The translations under genes were made by a program, and so were the position numbers. The notes beneath the pieces are model-generated. The model saw nothing but the letters and a program-made list of their open reading frames with translations, had not been told where the DNA came from and did not search any database. A DNA stretch of 64,000 nt, taken from the NCBI GenBank assembly GCA_028641055.1, contig CM054059.1, positions 432,640,332 to 432,704,331 of the forward strand. Direction: 5' to 3'. Source of the DNA: Alopecurus myosuroides (lineage: Eukaryota > Streptophyta > Magnoliopsida > Poales > Poaceae). Below, piece by piece: positions 33,801 through 45,554 of this stretch (positions are counted from its first letter, which is position 1; each line of letters starts with the position of its first letter).

Positions 33801-36800
33801 TTTAGTGCATTTGTAGACATTTAACGGATACAATTCAAATTTAGACTGCAAGTGCTTGAAAAGGGCGAAAACATTGGATTAAAAAAATCATATTTGTGTT
33901 TTTGGTTTTATATTTAAGCATTATACAAGAAAAATAAAACAATACCAAACATGAGAGGGCCAAAACTCGACCCCGAAAAAGTAGTTTTTCGGTGTTTTAA
34001 TTCCAAAAATTAATTAAAAAAAACTATGATATTTTGCACGGTGTCATCCTATGATCCGCGTAGGGCGTGGTAAAAATTTGAGCAGGTTTCATTAAAGTTA
34101 TGACATACATTGTTAAGAAATCCAACCATCTCGTAGGAAGAAACGTGGTCTCGAGAGAGAACATGTCTAGTTTGCGGCCGACTCTTTATCGGTTGGTATT
34201 GAATTTTTTCTACCCTCAAGAAAAACCATTACATGATCTACGTAAAAGTTTGGCATCTTTTGGAGTACGTCTGCTATATTTAAACAATTTAGTGCATTTG
34301 TAGACATTTAACGGATAAAATTCAAATTTAGACTGCAAGTGCTTAAAAAGGTCGAAAACATTGGATTAAAAAATCATATTTTTGTTTTTGGTTTTATAAT
34401 TAAGCATTATACAAGAAAAATAAAAAAATACCAAACATGAGAGGGCCAAGACTCGAACCCGAAAAAGGAGTTTTTCGGTGTTTTAATTCCAAAAATTAAT
34501 TAAAAAAACTCTGAAATTTTGCACGGTGTCATCCTAGGATCCGCGCAGGGCGTGGTAAAAATTTGAGCAGGTTTCATTAAAGTTATGACATACATTGTTA
34601 ATAAATCCAACCATCTCGTAGGAAGAAACGTGGTTTCGAGAAAGAACATGTATAGTTTGCGGCCGACTCTTTCTCATTTGTTATTGAGTTTTTCTACCCT
34701 CAAGAAAAACCATTACATGATATACGTAAAAATTTGGCATCTTTCGGAGTACGTCTGCTATATTTAAACAATTTAGTGCATTTGTAGACATTTAACGGAT
34801 ACAATTCAAATTTAAACTGCAAATTCTTGAAAAGGTCGAAAACATTGGATAAAAAAAATCATATTTGTGTTTTTAGTTTTATAATTAAGCATTATACAAG
34901 AATAATAAAATAATACCAAACATGAGAGGGCCAAGACTCGACCCCGGACCAGGAGTTTTTTTGGTGTTTTAATTCCAAAAATTAATAATAAAAACCCTGA
35001 AATTTTGCATGGTGTCATCCTATGATCCGCGCAGGGCGTGGTAAAAATTTGAGCTGGTTTCATTAAACTTATGACATACATTGTTAAGAAATCCAACCAT
35101 CTCGTAGAAAGAAACGTGGTGTCGAGAGAGACTATGTCTAGTTTGCGGCCGACTCTTTATCCGTTGGTATTGAATTTTTTCTACCCTCAAGAAAAACCAT
35201 TACATGGTCTAGGCAAAAATTTGGCATCTTTCGGAGTACGTCTGCTATATTTAAACAATTTAGTGCATTTATAGACATTTAACGGATACAATTCAAATTT
35301 AAACTCCAAGTGCTTGAAAAGGTCGAAAACATTGGATTAAAAAATCATATTTGTGTTCTTGGTTTTATAGTTAAGCATTATACAAGAAAAATAAAACAAT
35401 ACCAAACATGAGAGGGCCAAGACTCGATCCCGGACAAGGAGTTTTTCGGTGTTTTAATTCCAAAAATTAATTAAAAAAACTCTGAAATTTTGCACGGTGA
35501 CATCCTATGATCCGTGGAGGGCGTGGTAAAAATTTGAGCAGGTTTCATTAAAGTTATGACATACATTGTTAAGAAATCCAACCATCTCGTAGGAAGAAAC
35601 GTGGTTTCGAGAGAGAACATGTCTAGTATGCGGCCGATTCTTATCTATTGGTATTGAATTTTTTCTACCCTCAAGAAAAACCATTACATGATCTACGTAA
35701 AAATTTAGCATCTTTCGGAGTACGTCTGCTATATTTAAACAATTTAGAGCATTTGTAGACATTTAACAGATACAATTCAAATTTAAACTGCAAGGTCGAA
35801 AACATTGGATTAAAAAATCATATTTGTGTTTTTGGTTTTATAGTTAAGCATTATACAAGAAAAATAAAACAATACCAAACGTGAGAAGGCCATGACTCGA
35901 CCCCGGACAAGGAGTTCTTCGGTGTTTTAGTTCCAAAAATTAATTAAAAAAACTCTGAAATTTTGCACGGTGACATCCAATGATCCGAGCAGGGCGTGGT
36001 AAAAATTTGATCAGGTTTCATTAAAGTTATGACATACATTGTTAAGAAATCCAACCATCTCGTAGGAAGAAACGTGGTTTCGAGAGAGAACATGTCTAGT
36101 TTGCGGCCGACTCTTTATCCGTTGGTATTGAATTTTTTCTACCCTCAAGAAAAACCATTACATGATCTACGTAAAAATTTGGCATCTTTCGGAGTACGTC
36201 TGCTATATTTAAACAATTTAGTGCATTTGTAGACATTTAACGGATACAATTCAAATTTAAACTGCAAGAGCTTGAAAAGGTCGAAAACATTGGATTAAAA
36301 AAATCATATTTGTGTTTTTGGTTTTATATTTAAGCATTATACAAGAAAAATAAAACAATACCAAACATGAGAGGGCGAAGACTCGACCCCGAAAAAGGAG
36401 TTTTTCGGTGTTTTAATTCCAAAAATTAATTAGAAAAACTCTAAAATTTTGCACAGTGTCATCCTATGATCCGCGCAGGGCGTGGTAAAAATTTGAGCAG
36501 GTTTCATTAAAGTTATAACATACATTGTTAAGAAATCCAACCATCTCGTAGGAAGAAACGTGGTCTCTAGAGAGAACATGTCTAGTTTGCGGCCGACTAT
36601 TTATCGGTTGGTATTGAATTTTTTCTACCCTCAAGAAAAACCATTACATGATCTACGTAAAAAATTGGCATCTTTCGGAGTACGTCTGCTATATTAAACA
36701 ATTTAGTGCATTTGTAGACATTTAACGGATACAATTCAAATTTAGACTGCAAGTGCTTGAAAAGGTCGAAAACATTGGATTAAAAATCATATTTGTGTTT

Positions 36801-38877
36801 TTGGTTTTATATTTAAGCATTATACGAGAAAAATAAAACAATACCAAACATGAGAGGGCCAAGACCCGAACCCGAAAAAGGAGTTTTTCGGTGTTTTAAT
36901 TCCAAAAATTAAGTAAAATAAACTCTGAAATTTTGCACGATGTCATCCTATGATCCGCGCAGGGCGTGGTAAAAATTTGAGCAAATTTCATTAAAGTCAT
37001 GACATACATTGTTAAGAAATCCAACCATCTCGTAGGAAGAAACGTGGTCCTGAGACAGAATATGTCTAGTTTGCGGCCGACTCTTTATCCGTTGGTATTG
37101 AATTTTTTCTACGCTCAAGAAAAACCATTACAAGATCTACGTAAAAATTTGGCATCTTTCGGAGTACGTCTGCTATATTTAAACAATTTAGTGCATTTGT
37201 AGACATTTAACGGATACAATTCAAATTTAGACTGCAAGTGCTAGAAAAGGTCGGAAACATTGGATTAAAAAATCATATTTGTGTTTTTGGTTTTATATTT
37301 AAGCATTATACAAGAAAAATAAAACAATACCAAACATGAGAGGGCCAAGACCCGAACCCGAAAAAGGAGTTTTTTGGTGTTTTAATTCCAAAAATTAATT
37401 AAAAAACTCTGAAATTTTGCACGGTGTCATCCTATGATCCGCGCAGGGCGTGGTCAAAATTTGAGCAGGTTTCATTAAAGTTATGCCATACCTTGCTAAG
37501 AAATCCAACCATCTCGTAGTAAGAAACGTGGTCTCGAGAGAGAACATGTCTAGTTTGCGGCCGACTCTTTATCGGTTGGTATTGAATTTTTTATACCCTG
37601 AAGAAAAACCATTACATGATCTACGTAAAAATTTGGCATCTTTCGGAGTACGTCTGCCATATTTAAACAATTTAGTGCATTTGTAGACATTTAACGGATA
37701 CAATTCAAATTTAGACTGCAAGTGCTTGAAAAGGTCGAAAACATTGGATTAAAAAATCATATTTGTGTTTTTGGTTTTATATTTAAGCATTATACAAGAA
37801 AAATAAAACAATATCAAACATGAGAGGGCCAAGACTCGACCCCGAAAAAGGAGTTTTTCGGTGCTTTAATTCCAAAAATTAATTAAAAAAAACTCTGAAA
37901 TTTTGCACGATGTCATCCTATGATCCACGCAGGGCGTGGTAAAAATTTGAGCAAATTTCATTAAAGTCATGACATACCTTGTTAAAAAATCCAACCATCT
38001 CGTAGGAAGAAACGTGGTCTCGAGACAGAATATGTCTAGTTTGCGGCCGACTCTTTATCCATTGGTATTGAATTTTTTCTACGCTCAAGAAAAACCATTA
38101 CAAGATCTACGTAAAAATTTGGCATGTTTCGGAGTACGTCTGCTATATTTAAACAATTTAGTGCATTTGTAGACATTTAACGGATACAATTCAAATTTAG
38201 ACTGCAAGTGCTAGAAAAGGTCGGAAACATTGGATTAAAAAATCATATTTGTGTTTTTGGTTTTATATTTAAGCATTATACAAGAAAAATAAAACAATAC
38301 CAAACATGAGAGGGCCAAGACCCGAACCGGAAAAAGGAGTTTTTCGGTGTTTTAATTCCAAAAATTAATTTAAAAAAACTCTGAAATTTTGCACGGTGTC
38401 ATCCTATGATCCGCGCAGGGCGTGGTAAAAATTTGAGGAGGTTTCATTAAAGTCATGACATACATTGTTAAGAAATCGAACCATCTCGTAGGAAGAAACG
38501 TGGTCTCGAGAGAGAATATGTCTAGTTTGCGGCCGACTCTTTATCCGTTGGTATTTAATTTTTTCTACGCTCAAGAAAAACCATTACATGATCTACGTAA
38601 AAATTTGGCATATTTCGGAGTACGTCTGCTATATTTAAACAATTTAGTGCATTTGTAGACATTTAACGGATACAATTCAAATTTAAACAGCAAGTGCTTG
38701 AAAAGGTCGGAAACATTGGATTAAAAATCATATTTGTGTTTTTGGTTTTATATTTAAGCATTATACAAGAAAAATAAAAACAATACCAAACATGAGAGGG
38801 CCAACACTCGACCCCCGGACAAGGAGTTTTTGGGTGTTTTAATTCCAAAAATTAATTAAAAAACTCTGAAATTTGAA
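30831..38877 (+). repeat. tandem satellite-like array, ~485-bp unit, 16 units plus a partial
   Basis: The block ATGACATACATTGTTAAG (or a close variant) recurs at 31183, 31668, 32153, 32640, 33125, 33614, 34100, 34585, 35071, 35556, 36029, 36515, 36999, 37483, 37969 and 38455. Spacing is 484-489 except one of 473 caused by a 12-bp loss. Units are AT-rich and about 93-98% alike by eye. Each contains GATCCGCGCAGGGCGTGG, ATTAATTAAAAAA and TTTTTCGGTGTTTTAATTCC. Variants are not random but recur with a six-unit and a two-unit period. The left end is cut by gypsy 2; the right end changes into the expansin upstream region after GAAATTTGAAAGGTAGG. The family was not recognised. Confidence 0.96.
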
Positions 38878-39789
38878 AGGTAGGAAGTACAGTAATAAAT
38901 GATTGTTGAAAAGAAAAATCAGAGCTTTCTTAGCGAAGTTCGTGCCGTTGTCGGTGATAATGTTATGCGGGTAGCCGTAGCCAGACCAAGGCCTAATGCT
39001 TAAGGCTTATAGACATGATCGGCCACGTCGGAGTCTTGGCACTGACAGCATGGGGCCCAGACGTCAGATGCTCTGTTAAACGGGCTAAGCGTGTAGTTTG
39101 AGTTTTGTGCAACGGATGTACCGAAAAGTTGTATAGTTGTAGTTCTCTGCAAGAACCACCCCAATTGTTGGAGGTTTGCGCAATTTTCTCGAGTGGAGGA
39201 GAATCATGGCAACCTACTACTGGAATCCGGGGAATCCGCAGTAATAAGTGAGAGGCGGGTACCAGAGCCACTCAAGTAGCGAATGGAGCATGTGATCGTT
39301 GCCAGACTACTGTGATGCGACGTGAAAGGTTAGCCAAATTGTGACGGCCATTATTCTACGCGCCGAGTAAGGCAGGCTAGCTGGACTAGGATAGCGATGC
39401 TCCTACTTACTCACACAGTCACACTGAACCTACTACTGTGATGCGCAGTTCGGCTAGCCAGAGCCAGACCGAACCGTCCCTTGAGCGGCGCGTCTGGATT
39501 GCTGACCAGCCGGTGATACGACGCACCCGACGTGACGTGCCAAGTCCAATTATCCCGTTTACAGCAGTTAATCAAACAAAGCAGCAGCACCGCACCTCTC
39601 TCCCAAGCTCACACTGCATCTCCCGTCGAGCGACCAACTCCCTCAGCCCCTTCTTATAATCCCCACTGCATCTGCCCTCCACCTGCTGTACGTCTTCTCC
39701 CCTGCCAGCCAGCGCCCAACCCCGTGCTCTTTTCGCCCTGTCCAGCGCCCAGCTGCAGCGTCGTGCTGACGGGAGGGAGTCTTCCGGGA
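38878..39789 (+). promoter_or_regulatory. upstream region of expansin copy 2
   Basis: Counterpart of 11836-12746 at a constant offset of 27,043 bp; only a few single-base differences were seen (for example near 38888 and 39283). The TATAAT-like box is at 39655-39660, so both gene copies should share their promoter proximal signals. Confidence 0.6.
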
Positions 39790-41195
39790 ATGGCGTCCCA
39801 GCTCCTCCTCCTGCTCTTCGCTCTGCTCGCCGGCGCCTCGCACGGTGCAGCGCCGCCGCTGGGGGTGCAGACCGGCACTGCGACGTGGTCCGGGCCAGCC
39901 GACAGCGCGCGATACGACTGTGAGTCCCATCCCCGTCCTCCTACTAGTTCACATCCATCTCTGTTTGATACGCGCGCTCCTCTACACATTTTGCTGAAAA
40001 TTCGGCCGCTGAGAGCAATAGAACATGTGTTTCATGGACATATGTATCCGTTTCTCATTGTAGTTGCGATTCTCTTAGCAAATGTTAATTAATATACACG
40101 TCTACTTTGCATATCTCTGCACTTGATTTCTTCCGCTCACCATTAGACTCTATCCTAGTCACTTCCATCTTCTGCACGCTATTTTGGCCGGTGGGCATGC
40201 ACCTGTCACTGAGTATATAGTTCAGTGGATGTTTGCTGTGCTCCTTATGAGTAGTGACATGCATCTCTGTTTGATTACGCGGCCGTGTCCCATATAGTGA
40301 CATGCATCTCCGTTTATTGTTTTGCGCATGAATTGAAGACTCGGCCGTTTGTTACTTCGGGGACACTGTGCTTACCGCGCCCTTCAACAAAATGGTGACG
40401 GGATTCGGAGAAACTTCCGAAAGCGGGTGCGGGATCTGTTACAAGGTGAACTATGTTCATCTCTCTCTCTATATGTATATGTTGATTAGTACTTGTGCTT
40501 GCTTCATCACCGGGCTGGATAATGCGCAGGTAATCTGTAAGCATCCTGCGTGCTCCACTCAGGGCGTGACCGTGACGGTCACCGACCTTTGCCGTGATCC
40601 AGGCGCTCTGTGCACTGGTCTCAGCACGACTCACTTCGACATGGGGGGCTACGCCTTTGGGGCGATGGCGCTCCCAGGCCGCGCCGACGAGCTCCGAGCC
40701 GCGCCTAATGCTGGTGGGCCAGTCGATGTGACCTTCGAGTGGTAAGTGCGCTAGCTCTTCTATGTTTTTTTTTCGTGCGCTCTTCAAGTCACCAGTTCAT
40801 ACTCATTTTAATGGAATTCTACTGCATGCAGGACCAACTGCATCTACGACCGGCCCAACAACAGCGTCGTCTACCCGGCTTTCAGGCCGGTCGGGGAAGC
40901 CACCGAGCACGAATTCACCGTCGTCCTCATCTACACCGAGTGGAGCGCTTACTGGGAGACCGTGCAGGTGCGCATCAAGAGCGCAGGGGACGCGGAGTGG
41001 CGTGTCATGCAGCATTTTCGAGGACAGTCTTGGCAATCCAAAGACGACCAGAAGAATTATGTCTCGGTGACCCCACCTCTATCTTTCCAGGTTGACTCTA
41101 TGCCTGTTGGCTCGACAGAAGTCAAGACCGTCACCATTGCAGATGTCATCCCGGTGGGATGGGAGAAGACCAAGGTCTATTACGGCCATGCTTAG
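39790..41195 (+). CDS. EXPB: beta-expansin-like protein, copy 2 (4 exons, 270 aa)
   Basis: Exons: 39790-39919, 40339-40445, 40530-40741, 40832-41195; GT-AG introns, same phases and total length as copy 1. Signal peptide 1-19, domain 1 with HFD at 114-116 and CGICYK at 74-79, domain 2 from about 150. Exon 1 differs from copy 1 by one silent base, but exon 2 differs at 12 of 107 bases; exons 3 and 4 are intermediate. Here exon 2 reads AVCYFG and GCGIC, slightly closer to ordinary beta-expansins than copy 1 (AICFFG, ACGVC). Intron 1 is longer (419 versus 366 nt), partly from a local duplication around TAGTGACATGCATCT. Frame intact; probably a functional gene encoding a secreted wall protein. Confidence 0.88.
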
Positions 41196-41262
41196 CCTCA
41201 CAGCTGAAGACGATGCATGCACACAAAGGGCGTCACCGGAACATGCCAGGTTCAATTAATGT

Positions 41263-41338
41263 AGTCAGGTTATGTGGGGTTGGTGACCTTGTGTATGGAG
41301 TCAGCTTATGTGGGATTGGTGACCTTGTGTGTGGCCTG
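41263..41338 (+). repeat. 3' UTR minisatellite of expansin copy 2 (2 units)
   Basis: Two units of the same 37-44 bp sequence that occurs six times after copy 1 (AGTCAGGTTATGTGGGG and AGTCAGCTTATGTGGGA). The flanking sequence on both sides matches, so this is a difference in unit number. Confidence 0.92.
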
Positions 41339-41372
41339 CATGCCATGAGTGACTCGTGCCTGTGTTATAATA

Positions 41373-41889
41373 ACCTGCTGTAACGAGAGAAACTCAACCC
41401 TGAAGATTGGAATAAAACCAAAACTCTAGTCGTCTGTCTCTCTCTTTTGATGTCTTACTATTCGATGTTCTTAGGCTACTTAATTGGTGTGAGATCCGGA
41501 GCTGGAACCGCCGGCTGGCTGGTCAAGGAACACGTGTCAGGTCACCGCAGAAAGGTCAACCGCCTGAGCTAATCACAGGAGAAGATCACGCAGGTGACCA
41601 ATGGCATTGCTCAATCACGTCCCCGGAAGAACCAAACAGTATTCCAGCCAGGGAGGGAGTGACTCTTCCTCTAACCAAGGAGATGTCTCTATCGCCAGCC
41701 ACCAAAACCCCCCAGACATAGCGCATGCAGCTACTCCCGGCTGACGGCAGCAAAACCGACACGCCGTACGTCTCTCCCGTTTGTTTCCTCGACCAGGGGA
41801 GACGCCGAACTGCGCCACTGCCCACTGCAGATGTGGCCAATTTTTTAAGGATAAGATGTGACCTAAATGATGGTCTCTTTCGTCCTTAT
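41373..41889. other. interval after expansin copy 2, no gene seen
   Basis: Similarity with the copy 1 flank stops near 41372. No recognisable coding or TE protein sequence is present. Confidence 0.5.
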
Positions 41890-42245
41890 TAACGAATCAA
41901 ACCAAAAGCAACGACATGCATGGTGCTACGTTCCAGAATTATTGCACCAACACCAAATAAAACAAAAACCGAAATGAACGGTCAGGGGTTCAGTGCGTAC
42001 GTGCCCACGGGTTCGCTTTCTCGTAGGCGGCATGCAGTACCGGAGGACAAACCACGGCAGGACGTGAGCGAGCAACGGCGCCCTCCATTTGCGCCCCCCC
42101 CCCCCCCCCCCCCCCCCCCGGGCCGTCAGACCGGTGTCCGCGGATTTTGTGGTCGTGCTAGGTAGCGGCGTCCCCAACCGGCTGCCCTCTAAACGCCAAC
42201 CATGTTTTCTTTTGATTAAACTATTTTGTATTTGATGAAAACACT
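41890..42245. repeat. direct duplication, left copy (~350 bp) with a 26-C run
   Basis: From TTAACGAATCAAACC to TGATGAAAACACTC this matches 50946-51286 on the other side of the CACTA element. The main difference is the C run at 42094-42119: 26 C here against 7 C there. Both ends are abrupt. Confidence 0.92.
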
Positions 42246-42461
42246 CCCATACCACTATGGCCTTGCCATAAGAAATTTAATAAAGAAAAGTAATAGTTCT
42301 CTCACCTACTTTATACTGTTTGCATTTGTTAATTGGTCAAAAATTTCTGCTAAGTGGGCTCCACCTTAAGGTTCATCTGGACCTTAACCATTGTGAGATT
42401 TTTAGACTGCTATAGCACATGCTGTGGGACCCAGCTTATGGCCTCTATTGAAAATAAGCAT
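42246..42461. mobile_element. possible MITE split by the CACTA element (main part)
   Basis: About 215 bp, non-coding. With the CACTA element and one CAT removed, the sequence would continue into CATTGGAGATGCCC at 50933-50945 followed by TTA. GGGCATCTCCAATG is like the ends of grass Tourist/Harbinger elements, whose target is TTA. The expected inverted copy at the left end was not found, so the call is tentative. Confidence 0.35.
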
Positions 42462-42499
42462 CACTAGTGGAAACAACCCCTTTCGTCCAGGGGGAAGGG

Positions 42500-42740
42500 G
42501 CATCTGTCCCGGTTGCACCAAAATCCGGGACAAGTGCCATGCATTGGTCTCGGTTCGTGTGCCCGAGGCAGCAGAAACCACCTGGGGGCATCTGTCCCGG
42601 TTCGTGGGGAGCCAATGGTCCCGGTTCGTGGCACGACCCGGGACGAATCCCTAGCCACATGCCACGTGGCGCGCGCATGGGCATTGGTCCCGGATCATCC
42701 CCAAACCGGGACCAATGTCCCTTCCCCTACAAATGCGGCC
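42500..42740. repeat. left subterminal motif region of the CACTA element
   Basis: Repeated GTCCCGGTT(C/G) and CCGGGAC words in both orientations, including a palindrome at about 42683-42722. In CACTA elements such words are transposase-accessory binding sites; that role is inferred here. A matching cluster lies at 50740-50930. Confidence 0.7.
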
Positions 42741-42872
42741 ACAGCCCCCATCCCTTTTTTTTAGCTTGGGGGAGTGAGAGAGAGGTGTGGGTGGTAGTGT
42801 GTATTGTACCTCGTGGCGCGGGAGTCCTGCCGCGTGGCGCGGGAGTTGTAACGCGTGGCCATGAACGCGCGT

Positions 42873-42878
42873 TATAAA
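42873..42878 (+). promoter_or_regulatory. TATA box of the AP2-domain gene
   Basis: TATAAA, 40 bp before the ATG at 42918. It lies downstream of the other in-frame ATG (42861), which favours 42918 as the real start. Confidence 0.55.
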
Positions 42879-42917
42879 CTGCCGCACCTCCACTCCACGC
42901 ACCGTCGTGCCACCATC

Positions 42918-43520
42918 ATGCCTCCGAGGAGGAACAACACTACCGGTTTCCGCGGCGTCCGATCGCGGCAGAACGGAATGTTCACCGCGACTATCCGCTT
43001 CGGGGACGACCGCATCCCCCTCGGCTCTTTTGCGACGGCGTCGGAGGCCGCCCGCGCTTGGGACGCGGCGGCCTGGCGCCTCAGCCGCCCGCGGTCGTTG
43101 ATGAATTTTAACGACTGCCACACCCTCTGGGAAGCGGAGGCCAGGGCGCCGACGCCGCAGATCGTCACTGCCGCCGACCACCGCCACCTCAGGCACCGCG
43201 CGTTTCAGGGCCTAGTCGACGCCAGGGACGACCGCGTTGTCCGCGAGTATTACCGGAACAATCCGGGTGAGGAGAGCGCCGACGGGGAGCTATGGCAGAC
43301 CCGCGCGGCTGAGCGGGCGGAGCGGCGCCTCGAACGCCACCTCGAGTTAGATGCCGCTCGGGAGGCGAGGACGAAGGCGCTGCAAGAGCTCCGTCGGGCC
43401 GACCACGCCGGCGAAGTCTGGGCCTCCGACGATCCGAGGTGGGGGCCTATCTCGGAAATACCATCATGCACCTCCTCCGACGACGAGGAGGTCACCGACG
43501 ACGACGAGGACGAGGAGTAG
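42918..43520 (+). CDS. AP2/ERF-domain protein carried by the CACTA element (200 aa)
   Basis: Starts MPPRRNNTTGFRGVRSRQNG. The AP2 DNA-binding domain covers about residues 8-65: FRGVR at the first strand, then FTATIRFGDD, LGSFATASEAARAWDAAAW and the closing NFN, a good match to the plant AP2 pattern. The rest is charged and helix-rich (RAAERAERRLERHLELDAAR), with an acidic tail (TSSDDEEVTDDDEDEE) that could be an activation region. The frame is intact without introns. An in-frame ATG at 42861 would add 19 residues but lies before the TATA box. It looks like a host transcription-factor domain taken into the transposon; function is unknown. Confidence 0.75.
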   Translation: MPPRRNNTTGFRGVRSRQNGMFTATIRFGDDRIPLGSFATASEAARAWDAAAWRLSRPRSLMNFNDCHTLWEAEARAPTPQIVTAADHRHLRHRAFQGLVDARDDRVVREYYRNNPGEESADGELWQTRAAERAERRLERHLELDAAREARTKALQELRRADHAGEVWASDDPRWGPISEIPSCTSSDDEEVTDDDEDEE

Positions 43521-43810
43521 CGCGCTAGCGCGTCTGTTTTCTGTTGGCTGTTTAATAAAATAATTTGTTGTATTCCGGCAAACAGTGGCCCTCTAGCTCG
43601 TCTGTTTTCTGTTTTCCGTGTGATTTTTCCTGATTTGTTGGATTCAGACATCTAATGGAATTTCGATAGACGTTAAAAAGAGGGGGACATGCATTTCGAT
43701 AGATAAACAAGGCACAGTACACATAATGGCAAGATTGGATCTAAATCTAAACGGAGAGCATAGATCTAAATAAACAAGGCAGTACATAATGGCAAAAGTG
43801 CATCGATCTA

Positions 43811-44356
43811 CTAGTCATACTCCTGCCTAGGCCTATAGTACGTGTACTCGTAGTCGTCGTAGTCGCCGCCGCCGTCGTCGTCACTATCGTCTGACGGTGC
43901 TCTGCACTCCCTCGGAGGATCACGACTCCAGGACTGGGCCTGAGGGTAGCGCAGGCGAGGGATATCGCCGGCCCTGATGTAGTCCATGACGCTCTGTAGA
44001 GTCCGGCCGGACCACCATAGCCGACGACCGGCCTCGTGATAGTTCCCAGGAGGCAGACTGTCGTCCTCATACCTGGCGAGCGCCCTCTCACGCCGATTGA
44101 TGAAGAAGGCATCCCAAGTATGCTGGTTATCGGGATGTCAACTGGGATTCCTCCGCTGCTCCGGCGTGAGCTCGTGGTAGTAGTGGTTCGTGATGGCCGC
44201 CCGACGCGCCACACCTTGAGGAAGAGGAGGGACCGGCACTCCTCCGGCGCTCAGCATCCAACCGGCGGGAACGTTGTAGCCGCACGGGCAGGGGTAGTTC
44301 GAGGCGGAAAGTGCCTCCGCCTGGATGAATGTTAGAGTGGGTACGGTAGAAGCCAT
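43811..44356 (-). pseudogene. small minus-strand CACTA-borne gene, one internal stop
   Basis: Starts MASTVPTLTFIQAEALSASN at 44356 and ends QEYD at 43814, 181 codons apart from one TGA near 44138. After the stop the frame continues with HTWDAFFINRRERALARYEDD, GRRLWWSGRTLQSVMDYIR and an acidic Asp/Tyr tail. The W-rich middle is familiar from repeat-borne hypothetical proteins of Triticeae, from memory. It runs toward the AP2 gene (convergent). No function is assigned. Confidence 0.6.
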
Positions 44357-44434
44357 GTGAGAGAGTGATGAGTTTGTATGTGTTTATGGCAATGGAGTGG
44401 CAATGCATACATATATATAGCGAGAAGAAAACAT

Positions 44435-44545
44435 CCCTTTAGTCCCGGTTGGGGACACCAACCGGGACTAAATGGGTTAGGGTTTCATTGGGAAATGGAT
44501 CATCCCTTTAGTCCCGGTTGGGGACACCAACCGGGACTAAATGGG
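44435..44545. repeat. pair of near-perfect palindromes (period ~69 bp)
   Basis: Palindromes at 44435-44477 and 44504-44545: CCCTTTAGTCCCGGTTGG, a five-base GGACA centre, then CCAACCGGGACTAAATGGG. They match the subterminal motif of the element but sit about 2 kb inside it, just upstream of the minus-strand gene. Confidence 0.9.
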
Positions 44546-45112
44546 AATTAGGGTTTCGTTTGGACCAATCAGATAGAATCACACAGATCGTGTGTTTCTT
44601 TCAAGCGCTCTTGAGTCGTTGGATCCGGGTGTGTTTTTTTCGAGCTGTTGTGAGCCGTCCGATCAGGGCTACGGTGTGTTTCTTTCGAGCTGTTGTGAGC
44701 CGTTGGATGAGGTGTTTCTTAACCGTTGGATCAAAACCCTAGCTCAACACTTTCTGAGCCAGAGGACCCTATATATAGCCCAGATTCATACACCGGTCAG
44801 TTCATCTCCCAAATACAAAACATCCGGATTCGCCATCATACGTCCAGCCGTGCATTTGGTATGCATATATGCACCCAGTAGCCACGGTTGGGCTGTATGA
44901 TGGCGATACCGTTTGTTTTGTGCTACACTCCCTTTAAGGTTTGATACATCACATATTCAGTTCATCGAGCAAATACAAAACATCCGGATTCGACATCATA
45001 CGTCCTGCCGTGCATTTGGGTCAGTGTTTAACACATTCATCCCCCTTTAACACATTCATCCATGCATGCTTGGGTCAGTGTTCACTTTGAGCTCGGGTAG
45101 TAATGTGCACGA

Positions 45113-45262
45113 GAACATCACCACCGGCTTTCGCGGCGTCCGAGCACGGCAGAACAGAATGTTTACCGCATCCCCCTCGGTGTTCGTTTGTTTTCTCTTT
45201 TTAATAAAAGAATTTGTATTCCGACGACACTGCGGCGCGCTAGCGCGTCTGTTTTCTGTTTA
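45113..45262 (+). pseudogene. internally deleted copy of the AP2-domain gene
   Basis: Begins with the AP2 start region (ITTGFRGVRARQNRMFTA), passes at CATCCCCCTCGG straight into text like the 3' untranslated part of the full gene (TTTTTAATAAAAGAATTTG), then GCGCTAGCGCGTCTGTTTTC as after 43510. About 500 bp are missing. It is a degenerate duplicate inside the same element. Confidence 0.8.
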
Positions 45263-45554
45263 ATGTAATTATTACTAATTTTAAAACAATCTACGATATT
45301 TATATTTAAATTAAGTGTAAATAGTGAAATAGTTAATAGTTTGAATAGTTAGAATAATTATTTAGGTAAACAGAAAACGGATTTGAAATAGTTATGCAAA
45401 TTCAAACAATTTTCATGGTGTATTTTTTTTCAAATTTGAAAGTATATAGAAGTTATTCACGTGCATATTTAAGATATTCAAATTTTGGCGCTAAAACAAT
45501 TGGCGCGCCCGGCCCAAAAGTACTTCTGGTCCCGGCGCGCCCGACCAGCCGGGG

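Noticed and set aside
31183..38658. A 67-residue frame starting MTYIVKKSNHLVGRN repeated in most array units, and a longer minus-strand frame starting MSTNALNCLN
   Set aside because: The units are so alike that any frame would recur; several units break it, the length is modest for AT-rich DNA, and no domain or splice context was seen.
30831..38877. Regularly spaced repeats resembling a CRISPR array
   Set aside because: Units are ~485 bp and contiguous without unique spacers, in a plant genome with no cas genes.
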